DNA from: Candidatus Limivivens intestinipullorum
GTDB taxonomy: Bacteria; Bacillota; Clostridia; Lachnospirales; Lachnospiraceae
Direction: 5' to 3'
Assembly: GCA_018711185.1 (NCBI GenBank)
Contig: DVIQ01000012.1
Location: 1 to 64,000, forward strand
Length of the DNA: 64,000 nucleotides
Positions within the stretch are counted from its first letter, which is position 1. The number at the start of each line of letters is the position of its first letter. Below are positions 1 through 8,608 of the stretch, piece by piece. The translations under genes and the position numbers were made by a program. The notes under the pieces are model-generated. The model had not been told where the DNA came from. It was given only the letters and a program-made list of their open reading frames with translations, and made no database searches.

Positions 1-156
1 AACCTGAAGCCTTATGAATACTTCGAATATCTCCTGACGGAAATCCCGAAGCATATGGATGATAAGGATTATAGTTTTTGCGAAGCTCTGCTGCCCTGGT
101 CACCGGCTTTGCCGGGGAGATGCCGCAAGCAGGGAGGAAGCAGCCAGCCTTCCTAA
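1..156 (+). mobile_element. IS66-family transposase, C-terminal end (cut by window edge)
   Basis: The frame is open from the left edge to a TAA at 154-156 and encodes 51 residues. KPYEYFEYLL, IPKHMDD and LLPWSPALP are typical of the extreme C-terminus of IS66-type DDE transposases. Only this end is in the window, so it cannot be told whether the gene is intact. The last residues (GGSSQPS) look unlike a conserved transposase tail and may be element-specific. Confidence 0.8.
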
Positions 157-290
157 GAATAATCTTTAATTTTCAAAGGACATTCCTAACTGAGAGCATT
201 GTCGCATAAACGGTAGAAAACTGCAAGGTACGCACTATCTACCGTTTACCTAAGAAAAATGGTGACCGCTCAGCTTTGCTGAACGGTTGC
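157..290 (+). mobile_element. Noncoding right end of the IS66-type element
   Basis: The sequence between the transposase stop and the next gene holds a 9-bp inverted repeat (AAACGGTAG at 208-216, CTACCGTTT at 239-247). It ends with a palindrome at 262-290 whose outer end reads GCTGAACGGTTGC. Read from outside this is GCAACCGTTCAGC, close to the GTAACAGTTCAGC ends of the small dispersed elements found elsewhere in the window. I infer that position 290 is the element boundary; the other end lies outside the window, so no target duplication can be checked. Confidence 0.5.
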
Positions 291-323
291 GAAAAATTCC
301 ATAAGGAAAGGCAGGATGTATTT

Positions 324-1253
324 ATGAAGAGAAAATTTGTTGCAAAACTCCTGGCTGCCTCCACTGCAGCCATTTTATCCGTAAGCTCGGTTTCCGTTTT
401 TGCCGAGTCGACTTCTACCGAAATGACAAGTGAGACTTCCTCAGAGAACCCTGCCGGGGACTCCTCGGAAAGCGAATCCGGTGAAACGGATGCGGCGGAA
501 GAGGTTGTCCTTGCGGACTGGAACGCTCAGCGCTGGGCTGACGCCACAGAGGATGAGCGCACAGAGGCGGTTCGTACATACCTTGAAGAAAGCTGGTATC
601 TTACCGGAGAGACACCTCTGGAAGGAACAGAGCTGGACACGGCTGTCTCTGAGAAAATGACCGAACTGGAAGCCGCGTTAAACGGCGAATCCCTTTCTTC
701 CACAGACGCCTCGTCCTTGGAAGCTGCGGAATCAGACTCCGGATCAGGGACTGCGGAGTCTGAGACTGCGGCAGCCATAGCGGATGGCTCTGCTGAGGAT
801 ACCGAAAGTTCAGAGGGTACGTCGGAATCCGCCGATACGACCACAGCTGAGAATACCGCCGAGGACAGCGAGGATGCTTCCGAAGCCGCAGACGGCACGA
901 ATACGTCCGGTGAAGAAGAGGTAACGCTGCAGACGCTGCTGAATAAAGAGCTTGACGGGCAAATTGATCTGTCCGGATGGGATTTTGCAGTATGGAGCGC
1001 GGCCAACGACTGCGAGAAGGCGGCTGTTGCCTACACCTATCAGCAGGCTACTGGCTCCGAAAAGGATCTTGAAGGGGTTCTCCAGCAAATCGACGATGCC
1101 TTTACAGCAGACGCCTCTGAGCAAACATTGAAGGAAATGGTGGAAGCGGAAGGCGCGGTCTTTGTTTCGGAAGATCTCTCCACTGAAGAAGATACCGAAG
1201 CGGAAAGCGACGGAGGTACTGAAGCCTCAGAAACAGCGAACGCCGGGGCGTAA
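324..1253 (+). CDS. Exported acidic Ser/Glu/Thr-rich protein with two diverged repeats, unknown function
   Basis: A 309-residue protein. I chose ATG 324 over the upstream in-frame ATG 276 because it follows AAGGAAAGGCAGG and opens a clear Sec signal peptide (MKRKFVAKLL, hydrophobic core, cleavage near VFA). The mature chain is very acidic and low in complexity. Two structured blocks stand out, around residues 63-118 and 213-275. Both have Trp-x(4,6)-Trp, then an Ala/Glu-rich helix with AV and Tyr, then a GTELD/EKDLEG-like turn and another helix, suggesting a duplicated helical domain joined by a Ser/Glu/Thr/Asp linker. No lipobox, sortase motif or catalytic signature is seen. It stands alone between an IS66 end and a strong terminator. 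I do not recognise the family; a surface or secreted role is inferred only from the signal peptide. Confidence 0.75.
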   Translation: MKRKFVAKLLAASTAAILSVSSVSVFAESTSTEMTSETSSENPAGDSSESESGETDAAEEVVLADWNAQRWADATEDERTEAVRTYLEESWYLTGETPLEGTELDTAVSEKMTELEAALNGESLSSTDASSLEAAESDSGSGTAESETAAAIADGSAEDTESSEGTSESADTTTAENTAEDSEDASEAADGTNTSGEEEVTLQTLLNKELDGQIDLSGWDFAVWSAANDCEKAAVAYTYQQATGSEKDLEGVLQQIDDAFTADASEQTLKEMVEAEGAVFVSEDLSTEEDTEAESDGGTEASETANAGA

Positions 1254-1265
1254 GAACCGGACCGT

Positions 1266-1328
1266 AATGCGAAAGAAAAACGGCGGCAGGCCCGTGAAAA
1301 GACCTGTCACCGTTTTTTCTTTCGCATT
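1266..1328. terminator. Bidirectional intrinsic terminator
   Basis: AATGCGAAAGAAAAACGG pairs with CCGTTTTTTCTTTCGCATT around a smaller inner stem (CAGG...CCTG). The A/T-rich stem gives U-tracts on both strands. It sits between the converging 324-1253 and 1349-1969 genes. Confidence 0.8.
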
Positions 1329-1348
1329 CCCGCTTACCACGGGAATCA

Positions 1349-1969
1349 TTATTTTGTAGACACAGCTTCCTGTGAGCAGGAAGCCTCTAAAGGATATCGG
1401 TATTTATCTTCTTCTGTGATTTCCCGCAGAACTTTGCAGGGAACGCCCACCGCTACCACGTTCGCCGGTATGGACTTTGTTACCACGCTTCCGGCCCCGA
1501 TTACGGAATTATCCCCGATGGCCACGCCAGCAAGAATTGTGGAGCCCGCGCCGATCCATACGTTGCTGCCCACGGAAATGGGCTTTGCCACTTCCATTCC
1601 CGCCCGGCGCTGTTCAGGATCAATGGCGTGCTCCGCGGTGGTAAAGCAGCAGTTAGGTCCGATGAATACGTGATTCCCGAAGACAACCTCTGCTCCATCT
1701 GTGATCACCAGGTTGTGGTTTGCGTAAAAAAAATCCCCCACAAAAATATGATAGCCGTAATCGCACCAGAAAGCCGGATTGAACGTGGCCTCCTCTCCCA
1801 TACCACCCAGAAGCCCTTCTAAAATCTGACGCTGCCGCTTCCGGTCATTGGGATTCGTCTGATTAAACTGCCAGCACTTCTCTTTGCTGCGGCGGATCTC
1901 CTCCTCAAGGACAGGATTGTAGCAGGCCTGAAACAGGCAGTTTAACGGAATCTCTACCCTTTTCTCCAT
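1349..1969 (-). CDS. Maltose/galactoside O-acetyltransferase family protein (left-handed beta-helix)
   Basis: A 206-residue member of the LacA/Maa/NodL acetyltransferase group, which moves acetyl from acetyl-CoA to sugars or related hydroxyls in the cytoplasm. The start at 1969 is preceded by AAGGAGA with 8-nt spacing; an ATG 24 nt upstream lacks a site. The N-terminal third carries the FNQTNPND capping segment. From about residue 75 hexapeptide turns follow (VVFGNHVFIGPN, VGSNVWIGAG, VAIGDNSVIGAG), with the catalytic-type His in TTAEHAIDPEQR and the closing SIPANVVAVGVPCKVLR. The gene begins 30 bp after the FeoA-domain gene and probably shares its transcript. The true acceptor cannot be read from the sequence. 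Confidence 0.9.
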   Translation of the reverse strand: MEKRVEIPLNCLFQACYNPVLEEEIRRSKEKCWQFNQTNPNDRKRQRQILEGLLGGMGEEATFNPAFWCDYGYHIFVGDFFYANHNLVITDGAEVVFGNHVFIGPNCCFTTAEHAIDPEQRRAGMEVAKPISVGSNVWIGAGSTILAGVAIGDNSVIGAGSVVTKSIPANVVAVGVPCKVLREITEEDKYRYPLEASCSQEAVSTK

Positions 1970-1999
1970 TCCCTTTTCTCCTTGATACTCCAATACTTT

Positions 2000-2212
2000 T
2001 CAGACCTTTATGCGGTCGGCGATTTCCTCGCCAATAGCCAGGCGTCTGGAATTTGCGCTGATCACCATGCCTCCGGAGGTTTTTTGGATAATCTGTATCT
2101 CGCTTCCCTCCGAAATACTCAGGGACTCCATGAAGTCACGGATTTCCCGGTTTACCAGCATCCATTTGATTGTACAGGTATCTCCGATTCCTGCCCTTGT
2201 CAGTGCCTGCAT
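2000..2212 (-). CDS. FeoA-domain small protein
   Basis: A 70-residue protein that is entirely one FeoA/SH3-like fold: an early G-x-T/C segment (AGIGDTCTIKWM), a helix (REIRDFMESLSISEG), the typical turn GSEIQIIQKTSGG, and a final strand ending in ADRIKV. Stand-alone FeoA proteins are thought to act with the FeoB ferrous-iron transporter, but no feoB is in the window. The start is supported by AAAGGGG with 7-nt spacing. It is followed after 30 bp by the acetyltransferase gene. An iron link is therefore family-based inference only. Confidence 0.85.
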   Translation of the reverse strand: MQALTRAGIGDTCTIKWMLVNREIRDFMESLSISEGSEIQIIQKTSGGMVISANSRRLAIGEEIADRIKV

Positions 2213-2279
2213 AAAATCGCCCCTTTCGCTTTAAGTAAAATCATAACGCCATACGCGAATCTTTTTTGCTCTTTTTCAT

Positions 2280-2309
2280 ATTATATCCCTCAAAGCGAAA
2301 GTTAGCCAA
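2280..2309 (-). promoter_or_regulatory. Candidate promoter of the FeoA-domain gene
   Basis: Read on the minus strand, TTGGCT is followed by 18 bp and TATAAT. An inverted pair CTTTCGCTTT / AAAGCGAAAG (2223-2232 and 2292-2301) brackets the -10 region and the leader, so a regulator could act here. Confidence 0.4.
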
Positions 2310-2334
2310 GCATAAGAAGATAAAATTTTCCGTA

Positions 2335-3738
2335 TTATTTTTTCCAGCCATCCGGCAGATACTTGATGGTTCCCTGGATCATATCATGAACAAGCCTGCG
2401 TACATCCTCCTGGGAGCATTTCTGTCCGATCACATTAGGATCGTTCAGGAATGCCTTGACAACCAGCTCCTCATTGCAGGTCAGAGCAGCTTCAAGGGTA
2501 TAGGCGTGGTTTTCGATGTGCGGCATAATCAGGCTGCGTACATTTTCCGGAAGATTTCCGGCGATAACCGGACGGATGGCATCCCGCTCGAATACTGCGT
2601 TGGTCTCCACCACCGCGTCCTTTGGCAGATTCGGGATCTGACAGTTCGTGTTGGGGATGTTTACATTGCTTACCATTCGGTCAAGACCGCAGAGCGCCTT
2701 GATCAAAAGAATCCCTTCCTCTCCGGTGGGTTTCAGTTCTACTTCTTCCTTGCCTTCAAGGAGTCTGTGGCTCTTCTCAAGCCGGTTCTTCAAATCCTGT
2801 TTTCTCCACTCTACAGTAGTAAGACCGAAATCCCAAGACTCTACGGTGGCCGGATCCTTCAGATACTCGTCTCCGGGCATAAACTCCGCCAGGTGACGGT
2901 CTCCGGCGGCGGCAATCAGGCCGTAACGGCGGAACAGATCAAATTTCACCCTATGCTTGCAGGCAAAGGATGCGTTCAGCCAGTTGCCGTCTCTCTCGTG
3001 AAAACCTTCCTCAAAGTGCTTGTCAATATAATCCCGATATACCGGGAACAGGTCGATTCCCTTGTAGGACGCGTAATCAAACCAGGTAAAGTGATTGATG
3101 CCCAGCACGTTTACATGAATATCCTGGCGGGGAATGTCTTTCAGTCCAAAGGTTTCCTCCGCGATTCCCTTTAATACCTTCTGGGTTCCGAAAACCTCAT
3201 GGCAGCAGCCGAAAGCTTTGATTTCCGGGAATACATGGTACAGGGTCTTCACGCAGAGCGTCATGGGGTTTGTGTAGTTGATAACCCAGGCATTCGGAGA
3301 ATATTTTTTGATCGCCTCGGCGATCTCAACAAACATGGGAATTGTGCGCAGAGCGCGGATAATACCGCCGGGGCCGGCCGTATCGCCTACGGACTGCCAG
3401 ATGCCAAGGCGCTCCGGCATATGAACGTCTACGGCCATCTCGTCAAAAGTGCCGGGAAGAATGGAGATCACCACGAAGTCCGCGCCCGTCAGAGCCTCCT
3501 CTATGGTTTTGTACGTTTTGTATTCCCACTTTCCAACGGCCTCTTCTCTGGCGCTGACGCGGTTTCCGATCACCTCATTGGCTTTGGCGGCCCCCTCGTC
3601 AATATCATAAAGGCGGATTGTTCCGCTCATGGAGGGTTCCAAAGCAAGATCTGTCATAAACGTCCAGGCCCATCCGCGGGAACCACCGCCGATATAAGCA
3701 ATCTGAACATCCGAGGCCTTGTTTGCTGCGTATTTCAT
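2335..3738 (-). CDS. Glycoside hydrolase family 4 (NAD+/Mn2+-dependent alpha-glycosidase)
   Basis: A 467-residue GH4 enzyme. These hydrolyse glycosides by an oxidation-elimination route using NAD+ and a divalent metal. The Rossmann signature IAYIGGGSRGWA lies at the N-terminus. DTAGPGG (about 120), the INYTNPM segment and GCCHEVFG (about 190) supply the metal Cys/His pair. The start at 3738 follows GGAG with 9-nt spacing; the upstream ATG 3747 would overlap that site. Its place beside GH43 and ABC genes suggests a plant-polysaccharide oligomer as substrate. The CHEV version of the metal motif differs from the CN-type of 6-phospho-glycosidases, so I favour an alpha-galactosidase, alpha-glucuronidase or alpha-galacturonidase activity without choosing. 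The gene is divergent from the AraC regulator. Confidence 0.9.
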   Translation of the reverse strand: MKYAANKASDVQIAYIGGGSRGWAWTFMTDLALEPSMSGTIRLYDIDEGAAKANEVIGNRVSAREEAVGKWEYKTYKTIEEALTGADFVVISILPGTFDEMAVDVHMPERLGIWQSVGDTAGPGGIIRALRTIPMFVEIAEAIKKYSPNAWVINYTNPMTLCVKTLYHVFPEIKAFGCCHEVFGTQKVLKGIAEETFGLKDIPRQDIHVNVLGINHFTWFDYASYKGIDLFPVYRDYIDKHFEEGFHERDGNWLNASFACKHRVKFDLFRRYGLIAAAGDRHLAEFMPGDEYLKDPATVESWDFGLTTVEWRKQDLKNRLEKSHRLLEGKEEVELKPTGEEGILLIKALCGLDRMVSNVNIPNTNCQIPNLPKDAVVETNAVFERDAIRPVIAGNLPENVRSLIMPHIENHAYTLEAALTCNEELVVKAFLNDPNVIGQKCSQEDVRRLVHDMIQGTIKYLPDGWKK

Positions 3739-3778
3739 AAAAAACATCTCCTTTGCTTTTTTTATTTTTCTATAGAAC

Positions 3779-3801
3779 ATTATACTGAAATATAGTATAA
3801 T
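3779..3801. promoter_or_regulatory. Symmetric divergent -10 region between GH4 and AraC genes
   Basis: ATTATACT and AGTATAAT form a perfect inverted repeat around a 7-bp centre, so each strand reads TATAAT as a -10 box. The two promoters would face apart from the same 23 bp, coupling GH4 and regulator transcription. No convincing -35 boxes are seen, which fits activator dependence. Confidence 0.5.
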
Positions 3802-3880
3802 AATCTCATGTTATATTTACTTTTTTTCTTGATTTTCCACTTATTTTATCTCTTTTTTATGTTTTTCAAAGGAGGGAGCC

Positions 3881-4792
3881 ATGCGAAAGGTTATTTACGA
3901 GGAAGCAATGGATGGAATCACCATCAGCCGTCTGATCCGCAATTATGAATTTAACATGCCGTCAAAACACACCCACGACGAATACGAAATCTATTATTTA
4001 GTCCGGGGAGAACGGTCGTACTTTATTGAAAAACAGATTTACCATATCAAACAGGGCTGTCTGGTTTTCATAAACAGGAATACCATTCATATGACCACCC
4101 AGTATAAAGACTCCTACCATGAAAGAATCGTCCTGGAAATGCGGGAGGAACCCATCGCTTCGCTTCTTGCCTGTACCGGGGAACTCCAGCTCTCAGACTT
4201 TTTTCAGAGAAATCAGGGCGTCATTGAGCTGGATGCGGAAAATCAGCAGTATATCATGTCCCTCCTTGACGGAATCGCCAGTGAAATGGGTACAAAAGAT
4301 CCCGGCTATAAGATGATGGCCATGAACAAGCTGATCCGGCTGTTTTTCTTTACAGTCCGCCATTTAAAACAGAGCGATTTTTCCGCTTCCACCACGTCCC
4401 TCTCCACCACTGCCACACACCAGAAGGTGACCGAAGTAGCGTCCTATATTTCCGCCAATTACGCCCAGGCGGAATCCCTGGATTATGTGGCGAAACGGTT
4501 TTTTATGAGCAAAAGCTACCTGAGCCGGATTTTCAAAGAAATTACCGGCTATACGGTAAACGAATATATTAATGTCAACCGGATCCAGCAGGCCAGGAAA
4601 CTTCTGGCGGAGAGCGATCTGAATATCACAGAAATCGCGGAAACTCTTGGTTACGACAGCATTACCTACTTCGAAAAAATTTTCCGCAAGCACACAGAAA
4701 CATCCCCTTTGAAGTACCGGAAGCAGTGCCTCAAGGAAAAAGAAAGCCCTGCCGTCCGGCCGAAAACCTATCAGGGAGAACAGCTGCAGTAA
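3881..4792 (+). CDS. AraC-family transcriptional regulator with N-terminal cupin
   Basis: A 303-residue regulator. The start follows AAAGGAGGGAGCC. Residues 1-100 form a cupin-like sugar-sensing domain (HTHDEYEIYYLVRGER, IKQGCLVFINRNTIH). Residues about 190-290 are the double helix-turn-helix (LDYVAKRFFMSKSYLSRIFK, then ITEIAETLGYDSITYFEKIF with the FRKHTETSPLKYRK end). It probably senses an oligosaccharide and activates the neighbouring GH4, GH43 and ABC-import genes. Its 3' end overlaps the converging GH43 gene by 22 bp. Confidence 0.9.
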   Translation: MRKVIYEEAMDGITISRLIRNYEFNMPSKHTHDEYEIYYLVRGERSYFIEKQIYHIKQGCLVFINRNTIHMTTQYKDSYHERIVLEMREEPIASLLACTGELQLSDFFQRNQGVIELDAENQQYIMSLLDGIASEMGTKDPGYKMMAMNKLIRLFFFTVRHLKQSDFSASTTSLSTTATHQKVTEVASYISANYAQAESLDYVAKRFFMSKSYLSRIFKEITGYTVNEYINVNRIQQARKLLAESDLNITEIAETLGYDSITYFEKIFRKHTETSPLKYRKQCLKEKESPAVRPKTYQGEQLQ

Positions 4793-6315
4793 AAATAATC
4801 AAAGTCCGCGTACTGCCGTTTTCCGGTCATGTCATGGCAGTACATACCAAAGTGGGCGCCTGTAAATCCCCGGCAGTGCTCGTCCGTCACCAGTTCCGTT
4901 AAGAGCAGAACTCCCATGTCCGTCCAGCTCTCTCCATCCACGGAATACAGGCAGCGGGCGGTATCGGCGTCTGCCGTTATGCGCAGCCACAGCCGTTTGT
5001 GAGGCGGCAGAGGAACGGGCGCTGTCTCGTCCGTCACGGTATGCCAGTCGCTTTTTACCACCGTCAGAACATCATGCCCTTCATCGCTGCGGCTTTTTCC
5101 AAAGAGATAAAAATTCGCTGCGTCGTACATATACGCAAGGCCCGCGAACTGCTCCGGGCAGGCGGAGGAAAATTCCAGGCAGGTCTCGGCGCAGGCATTG
5201 TACTCGGTCTGCCGCACTGCCGCCAGGCTTACATGATGGAGAGAATTTAAGGATTCCTGGCCGTACAGACGAAGCCAGCCCGGCCGTTCGGTCAGGGACA
5301 AGTTCTCCTGAAGCGGAAGCCGCGGGAAAGAATACCGTACGGGCATATCGGCGCTGTCGAACTCATCCCGCTCCCTGGGCGTTTCCATGGGGTGCGGGGC
5401 GATGCCGGAGGGGCTTTCCGTCTCATTCTGTCCTACTCTCCCGCCGCAGGAAAGACGAAGCCAGCCCTCTTCGTTCCAGTAAACCTTCTGAATTCCCGTC
5501 TCCCGTCCAAGCTGGCAGAGTTTCTGCCCCTTTGGCGGTCTGGCGCACAGATGCACCAGATACCACTCTCCGTTCTGGGTATTCACTAAATCCGCGTGGC
5601 CGCATTTCTGGAGCATTTCCGGATTATCCGCGTCCGATGTGAGCATGGGATTTCCAGGATCCACTTCATAGGGTCCCCAGATAGATTTGGAACGGGCAAT
5701 GGTTACACAGTGTCCATAGCCGGTTCCTCCCTCTGCCACCAGGCAGTAATACCAGCCGCCGATATGATAAATGTGAGGCCCCTCCGTGAATCCGATACCG
5801 CTTCCCGGAAAGACATTTTGCACTTCTCCAATCAGCCGCTGCTGTACCGGATCGTACTCCTGCACCAGCACGCCTTTAAAACCATTCCGCATATTTACCA
5901 CATATTTTCTGCCATCGCTGTCGTGAAGCATGGACGGGTCAAAACCGGTGCTGTTCAGATAGACAGGATCGGACCAGGGGCCGCGGATATCCTCTGCCCA
6001 CACCACATAATTATGGTTGTTGTAATACCGGCCCTTCTTTGTCTTTACATCCGTAAACACAAGCCAGAACCGCTCCCCGTCATAGGTAATGTCCGGGGCC
6101 CAGACGCCTCCGGAGGTGGGATCTCCCAGCATATTCAGCTGGGAAAGCCGGTTCAGGGGGGACGGAAGCTGTTCCCAGTTTTCCAGATCTTTTGAATGCC
6201 AGAGCTTAACGCCGGGCCACCACTCAAAGGTGGAGGTGGCGATATAATAGTCCTCTCCCACGCGGATAATGCTGGGATCCGGACAAAAGCCCCGCAAAAT
6301 AGGATTGTGAATCAT
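4771..6315 (-). CDS. Glycoside hydrolase family 43 (beta-xylosidase / arabinofuranosidase type) with C-terminal beta-sandwich
   Basis: A 514-residue five-bladed beta-propeller enzyme plus a concanavalin-like C-terminal domain. NPILRGFCPDPSIIRVGEDY carries the general-base Asp13; GFDPSMLHDSDGRKYVV holds the pKa-modulating Asp; FTEGPHIYHIGGWYYCL holds the general-acid Glu. Residues from about 320 (SLTERPGWLRLYG onward) match the XynB-type C2 domain that completes the active site in beta-1,4-xylosidases. There is no signal peptide, so it acts on imported oligomers. The RBS AAGGAG is 6 nt before ATG. A terminator separates it from the upstream gene, so it needs its own promoter. Confidence 0.93.
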   Translation of the reverse strand: MIHNPILRGFCPDPSIIRVGEDYYIATSTFEWWPGVKLWHSKDLENWEQLPSPLNRLSQLNMLGDPTSGGVWAPDITYDGERFWLVFTDVKTKKGRYYNNHNYVVWAEDIRGPWSDPVYLNSTGFDPSMLHDSDGRKYVVNMRNGFKGVLVQEYDPVQQRLIGEVQNVFPGSGIGFTEGPHIYHIGGWYYCLVAEGGTGYGHCVTIARSKSIWGPYEVDPGNPMLTSDADNPEMLQKCGHADLVNTQNGEWYLVHLCARPPKGQKLCQLGRETGIQKVYWNEEGWLRLSCGGRVGQNETESPSGIAPHPMETPRERDEFDSADMPVRYSFPRLPLQENLSLTERPGWLRLYGQESLNSLHHVSLAAVRQTEYNACAETCLEFSSACPEQFAGLAYMYDAANFYLFGKSRSDEGHDVLTVVKSDWHTVTDETAPVPLPPHKRLWLRITADADTARCLYSVDGESWTDMGVLLLTELVTDEHCRGFTGAHFGMYCHDMTGKRQYADFDYFYCSCSP

Positions 6316-6423
6316 ACATATCTCCTTTCTGCAGCTCTATACCTGCAGCTTTTGCGCAGCGGAAAGCATGGAATTTTCCTGACTCAAGCAAAACGGATAT
6401 GCGCATTCCGCTCCGCTGCATGT

Positions 6424-6454
6424 TACGGTCCGCGCACATATCTGCGCGGAACTG
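6424..6454. repeat. Possible diverged fragment of the small palindromic element family
   Basis: TACGGTCCGCGCACATATC followed by TGCGCGGAACTG resembles the central GGTCTGCGCACATGCTGCGCAGACC-type palindrome of the dispersed element. The ends are not preserved and no direct repeats flank it. Confidence 0.3.
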
Positions 6455-6462
6455 AGAGAAAC

Positions 6463-6503
6463 AAAAACCGCTGCCGTACATGCTTTGCGCATACCGGCAG
6501 CGG
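6463..6503 (-). terminator. Intrinsic terminator after the (alpha/alpha)6 glycosidase gene
   Basis: On the minus strand CCGCTGCCG pairs with CGGCAGCGG and is followed by TTTTTG. It lies just downstream of the 6522 stop and ends the ABC-transporter operon before GH43. Confidence 0.8.
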
Positions 6504-6521
6504 CAGACTGCATTTTCCGGG

Positions 6522-8585
6522 TTAATACGGAAAAGGCGAGATATTTTCGAAGACCACCTTCCAGCGGCCGTTTTTCGGAAAACCTGGAAGGGCTTCTTCG
6601 CACCCCGGACAGCCTGCGGCCATCATGGCTGCCGCCAGAAGCAGCGAGCCGTTTCCCGGAAGATAAAGGGGAAGATCCGTCCTTGTCTCCTGAAAGTTAT
6701 TGCCGCTTGCCACATAGGAATTCTTTGGCGTATCCTTCAGCAGGATTTCCACCGCGGTATCCGGATCATGGAGGCGTACAGCCGTCATGGCCAGCATGGC
6801 GAAATCCCACCCCCACATGGTTTCAAAGTCCCAGCAGTCAAATACTTTTTGAATCGTAGCCCGCATAATCTCCGGATCGATGCGCTTCCCTGGCAGAAGA
6901 CCCAAGGACGCCGTCATGGACGGATGATCCCGGTTAAACCGAAGAAACGTATCCGGACAGGTCTCGCAGGCCAGATACAGGCCGTCCTTCTGGGGCGGCA
7001 GGGCCATTCCCTCCGCTACGGTTCTCCAGTTTTCTTTGTCCTTTCCAAGCAGATCCGCCCAGTCCGCAGCGATATTCAAGACCAGATTCCAGTATTCCAA
7101 CTCATAGGTCGGATTCTTTGTGGTTCGGGGATCATGCTCCTCTTGGGCGGGAATTAGCGGTTTCGGAAGATCGTACCGGCCGGTCTTTGGATTCAGATCA
7201 GTGAAATCGCACATGAACCTTGCCGTTTCACTGATCACCTCCCAGTATTCCTCCAGAAGGCGGTCATCCTTTTCCCTTGCATATACCAGCGCGAGCATCC
7301 AGATAATATGCGGCTGCTGCCAGATCAGCAGCGTGGCGATAGCCGAAGGGGAAGATACCGCGTCCGGCGCCACCATCTTTGGCCAGCGGGCGCCCGCGTA
7401 GCCGTTTTCCGCCGCGTTTTCCCGGGCCTGGGGGAGATGTTCCTTATACCAGTTTAAGCTTCCTTTCAGCATTTCCGGCTTATTCCACAGAGCGGCCCAG
7501 GCACAGTGCCAGGGATACATCTCCAGATGAAATTTTCCGTACCAGCTGTTGCAGGTGAGCCCGGTCTCCTGTGGCGGAATCGACCCCAAAGACTGGATGG
7601 CCAACAGATACTGAGAAAGGACAATCCTCCGCTCCAGCTCTGCCGCCCTGGGATCCTTGGAACCCTGGAAATCTATCATGCCGCAGTTTTCCCAGAAGGC
7701 TTTCCATTTCCGCGCGCTGTCTGCTTTCACTGCCGGAAAATCCAGAATCTCCGGCGTCTTTTCGGCGGAAAAGCTCACGGTAAATTCCAGACGGTCCGTC
7801 TGCGAGGCAAAGATCCAGGCGTGACGGCCGATCTGGGAAAGTTTCAGATACGAACCGGAGACAAGGCGCGCCTGATAAGTGTCCTTGTCCAGACTTCGCA
7901 GGAAAAGCACATCCGTGAGGCCCTCCGAACAGGCAGACTCAATTGCCGTGGTATGCCATGCCTCGTGTTCCCAGTCTGAGGCGGAAATGTCCTTGCTCCC
8001 ATAAGGAAAAGCCAGGAGAACCGAAAGTTTTCCTTCTGAAAGGGCCTTGGAATGAACCGACACGCCCAAAACATCCACAGCCCCGGCGCAGACCGTCTCC
8101 GTCTCCACTACATAGCCTTCGATTTCAAAACGGCTCTTCAGCACACCCTCATGCAATGAAAGTGTCTGATCGGTGTTTTGAAGCTCCTCAGGAGAAATTT
8201 CCCGCCCTTCCCATAAAAATCCAATGCGGGCAAGGTTCAGCCGATGGGGATTTTCCCGCATCCAATGATATGCCTCCTCGTTTCCGGGCTGCACCTCGGA
8301 AGCGTAAGAAACCTTCCCCTTCGGGCTTTCGTAAACCGTTTTTACCACATCTTCCGGACGATACCAGATGTCCCGGTTTTCACCTGCCGGGGCGCTGTGC
8401 CATCCCCACTGGCTCATGGTACACAGAGGCACATGCAGTTCCCTCTGCTCCCGGTAAAGGGTCTGAAGTCCGGTGATGTCCGCAGTAAAGGCGAACTCAC
8501 CGTTTCCTACACTGAGGGGGCTTTTCGCGTCCCATGCCGTCAGGTGCGGGTTATTTCGTCTAAGCAGCGCTTTTCTGTCTATCAT
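6522..8585 (-). CDS. Six-hairpin (alpha/alpha)6-barrel glycosidase, GH65/GH95-like, not assigned to a family
   Basis: A 687-residue cytoplasmic protein (no signal peptide). It begins with a beta-sandwich-like region (LSVGNGEFAFTADITGLQTL is like the N-terminal domains of GH65 and GH95 enzymes). Around residues 340-600 an all-helical catalytic domain follows, with NSWYGKFHLEMYPWHCAWAA, VSSPSAIATLLIWQQPHIIW and ETMWGWDFAMLAM. Those aromatic-rich stretches with acidic residues resemble inverting six-hairpin glycosidases and phosphorylases, but I cannot place it in a numbered family. RBS GGAGG is 7 nt before ATG. It is the last gene of the ABC operon, 23 bp after the second permease, so it probably acts on the imported oligosaccharide. 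Confidence 0.75.
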   Translation of the reverse strand: MIDRKALLRRNNPHLTAWDAKSPLSVGNGEFAFTADITGLQTLYREQRELHVPLCTMSQWGWHSAPAGENRDIWYRPEDVVKTVYESPKGKVSYASEVQPGNEEAYHWMRENPHRLNLARIGFLWEGREISPEELQNTDQTLSLHEGVLKSRFEIEGYVVETETVCAGAVDVLGVSVHSKALSEGKLSVLLAFPYGSKDISASDWEHEAWHTTAIESACSEGLTDVLFLRSLDKDTYQARLVSGSYLKLSQIGRHAWIFASQTDRLEFTVSFSAEKTPEILDFPAVKADSARKWKAFWENCGMIDFQGSKDPRAAELERRIVLSQYLLAIQSLGSIPPQETGLTCNSWYGKFHLEMYPWHCAWAALWNKPEMLKGSLNWYKEHLPQARENAAENGYAGARWPKMVAPDAVSSPSAIATLLIWQQPHIIWMLALVYAREKDDRLLEEYWEVISETARFMCDFTDLNPKTGRYDLPKPLIPAQEEHDPRTTKNPTYELEYWNLVLNIAADWADLLGKDKENWRTVAEGMALPPQKDGLYLACETCPDTFLRFNRDHPSMTASLGLLPGKRIDPEIMRATIQKVFDCWDFETMWGWDFAMLAMTAVRLHDPDTAVEILLKDTPKNSYVASGNNFQETRTDLPLYLPGNGSLLLAAAMMAAGCPGCEEALPGFPKNGRWKVVFENISPFPY

Positions 8586-8608
8586 CGCTCCACCTCCCTG
8601 AGCTTTTA

